From a bacterium (GTDB lineage Bacteria > Auribacterota > UBA3054 > B51-G9): DNA of 7,108 nucleotides. Numbering within the stretch: position 1 is the stretch's first letter; every line of letters begins with the position of its first letter. The stretch covers positions 1,520 through 8,627 of the forward strand of contig JAOZSF010000065.1 in assembly GCA_029939815.1 (NCBI GenBank). Reading direction: 5' to 3'. Position numbers and translations under genes: made by a program. Below, one piece after another: positions 6,367-7,108 of this stretch. A model generated the notes under the pieces. The model worked only from the letters and a program-made list of their open reading frames with translations. It made no database searches and was not told the origin of the DNA.

Positions 6367-7108
6367 TTTTGAATCCTCACATATCGTTGATTAATAACTG
6401 TTAAAATTAATATAATAAAAAAAAGCATTAAACCTATCGCACAGGCATATCCGTATTTCTGTTCATTAAACGCCTGAAAAAACATATATAATCCGGGCGT
6501 CATTCCTTTATTTCTCGGTCCTCCTTCTGCGCCAAGCAAAATTAACTGAAAACCGTACGCCTGGAATGTTCCGATAATCATTAACACAAGATTAAGACGC
6601 ACCTGCGTCATAATCAGCGGAAATTCAATTGAGGTAAATCTGCGAAACCAGCCCACGCCGTCAATTTCCGCCGCTTCATAGACATCATTGCTGATATTTT
6701 GCAGACCGGCAAGATAAATCAAAACACCAACAACTCCAACCCAGGGAAATCCCCAGAAAATTAAAGCCGGAATTATTAATGACGGGTCGCCAAGCCATGC
6801 CGGTTTAAACGGTGGATTAAAGACACCGAGATGAAACACCCATTTATCCATCCACATTAATATTTTATCAATCCCTGTTGTAACAAGTATTTTGTTTAAC
6901 GGACCGACATTCGGGTCATAAAAGAATTTCCAGATAAGCAGACCAACCATCTGCGGAATGATTAGCGGAACAACAAACAGCACGCGATAAAAATACTGCC
7001 ATTTTTCCGATCGGAGTCTGTGAATACAGATTGCTGCAAAAATGGCGGGCCACATTTTAAATAAGTTCGCTACAATAAGAATTCCGATAAGATTAAAACT
7101 CATCCATA
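6363..7108 (-). CDS. Carbohydrate ABC transporter permease, MalF/UgpA type (5' end missing)
   Basis: The partner permease of the MalG-type subunit. The visible 246 residues from the first internal ATG (7103) hold at least five membrane segments, the family-like FFYDPNVGPLN block (60-70), the EAA loop E143-A-A-EIDG149 ... FP162, and the C-terminal GGP...T, AF...YGYA...IG pattern (about 194-224) common in UgpA/LacF-like proteins. The reading frame stays open past that ATG to the window edge (a TGG codon and part of another). Usual members have 280-310 residues, so roughly 40-60 N-terminal residues, including the first membrane segment, probably lie outside. The gene is therefore partial rather than truncated. 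Its stop overlaps the next permease start by 4 bp. A binding-protein gene may lie upstream beyond the window. Confidence 0.92.
   Translation of the reverse strand, partial: WMSFNLIGILIVANLFKMWPAIFAAICIHRLRSEKWQYFYRVLFVVPLIIPQMVGLLIWKFFYDPNVGPLNKILVTTGIDKILMWMDKWVFHLGVFNPPFKPAWLGDPSLIIPALIFWGFPWVGVVGVLIYLAGLQNISNDVYEAAEIDGVGWFRRFTSIEFPLIMTQVRLNLVLMIIGTFQAYGFQLILLGAEGGPRNKGMTPGLYMFFQAFNEQKYGYACAIGLMLFFIILILTVINQRYVRIQK

Noticed and set aside
1..7108. CRISPR arrays, tRNA or rRNA genes, riboswitches, transposases, toxin-antitoxin or phage genes
   Set aside because: No spaced direct repeats, cloverleaf-like sequence, conserved RNA motif or matching protein was seen on either strand.

Overview
The window looks like an ordinary chromosomal stretch of an A+T-rich bacterium with a Gram-negative-type, rod-shape cell-wall machinery. 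I cannot place the organism from sequence alone. The mre/PBP2 cluster, weak use of Shine-Dalgarno sites, and a GC-rich palindromic intergenic element would fit several phyla. A PVC-group or neighbouring lineage such as Lentisphaerota is a loose guess, not a conclusion.

Layout, left to right. A complete flavodoxin-family gene (2-505, +) is followed by a 54-bp GC-rich double-hairpin element (524-577) resembling a REP sequence. Next comes a tightly packed cell-elongation operon on the + strand: mreC (633-1463), mreD (1460-1945) and the transpeptidase PBP2, mrdA (1945-3768). These are joined by 4-bp and 1-bp overlaps. Directly behind mrdA, where rodA often sits, is a small membrane-protein gene that looks broken (3780-4084), with an early in-frame TAG and a later loss of frame. 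About 130 bp of A+T-rich non-coding DNA with short tandem repeats follows.

The right half is on the - strand and converges on the mre operon. Read in its own direction it starts with a MalF/UgpA-type sugar ABC permease cut by the window edge (7108-6363). A MalG/UgpE-type permease (6366-5542) overlaps it by 4 bp. Then, 41 bp on, comes rsmB (5500-4214), the 16S rRNA m5C967 methyltransferase.

How the genes work together: MreC, MreD and PBP2 are core parts of the elongasome that inserts peptidoglycan along the side wall. MreB and RodA, their usual partners, are not encoded next to them here. The two permeases would form the membrane channel of one carbohydrate importer, whose binding protein and ATPase must be elsewhere. 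RsmB is a housekeeping rRNA modifier that seems to be carried at the end of the transporter transcript.

I found no CRISPR array, tRNA, rRNA, transposase, phage gene or convincing new system. The points most worth a second look are the broken gene behind mrdA, the REP-like element, and a promoter placed so that the mreC message could be leaderless.
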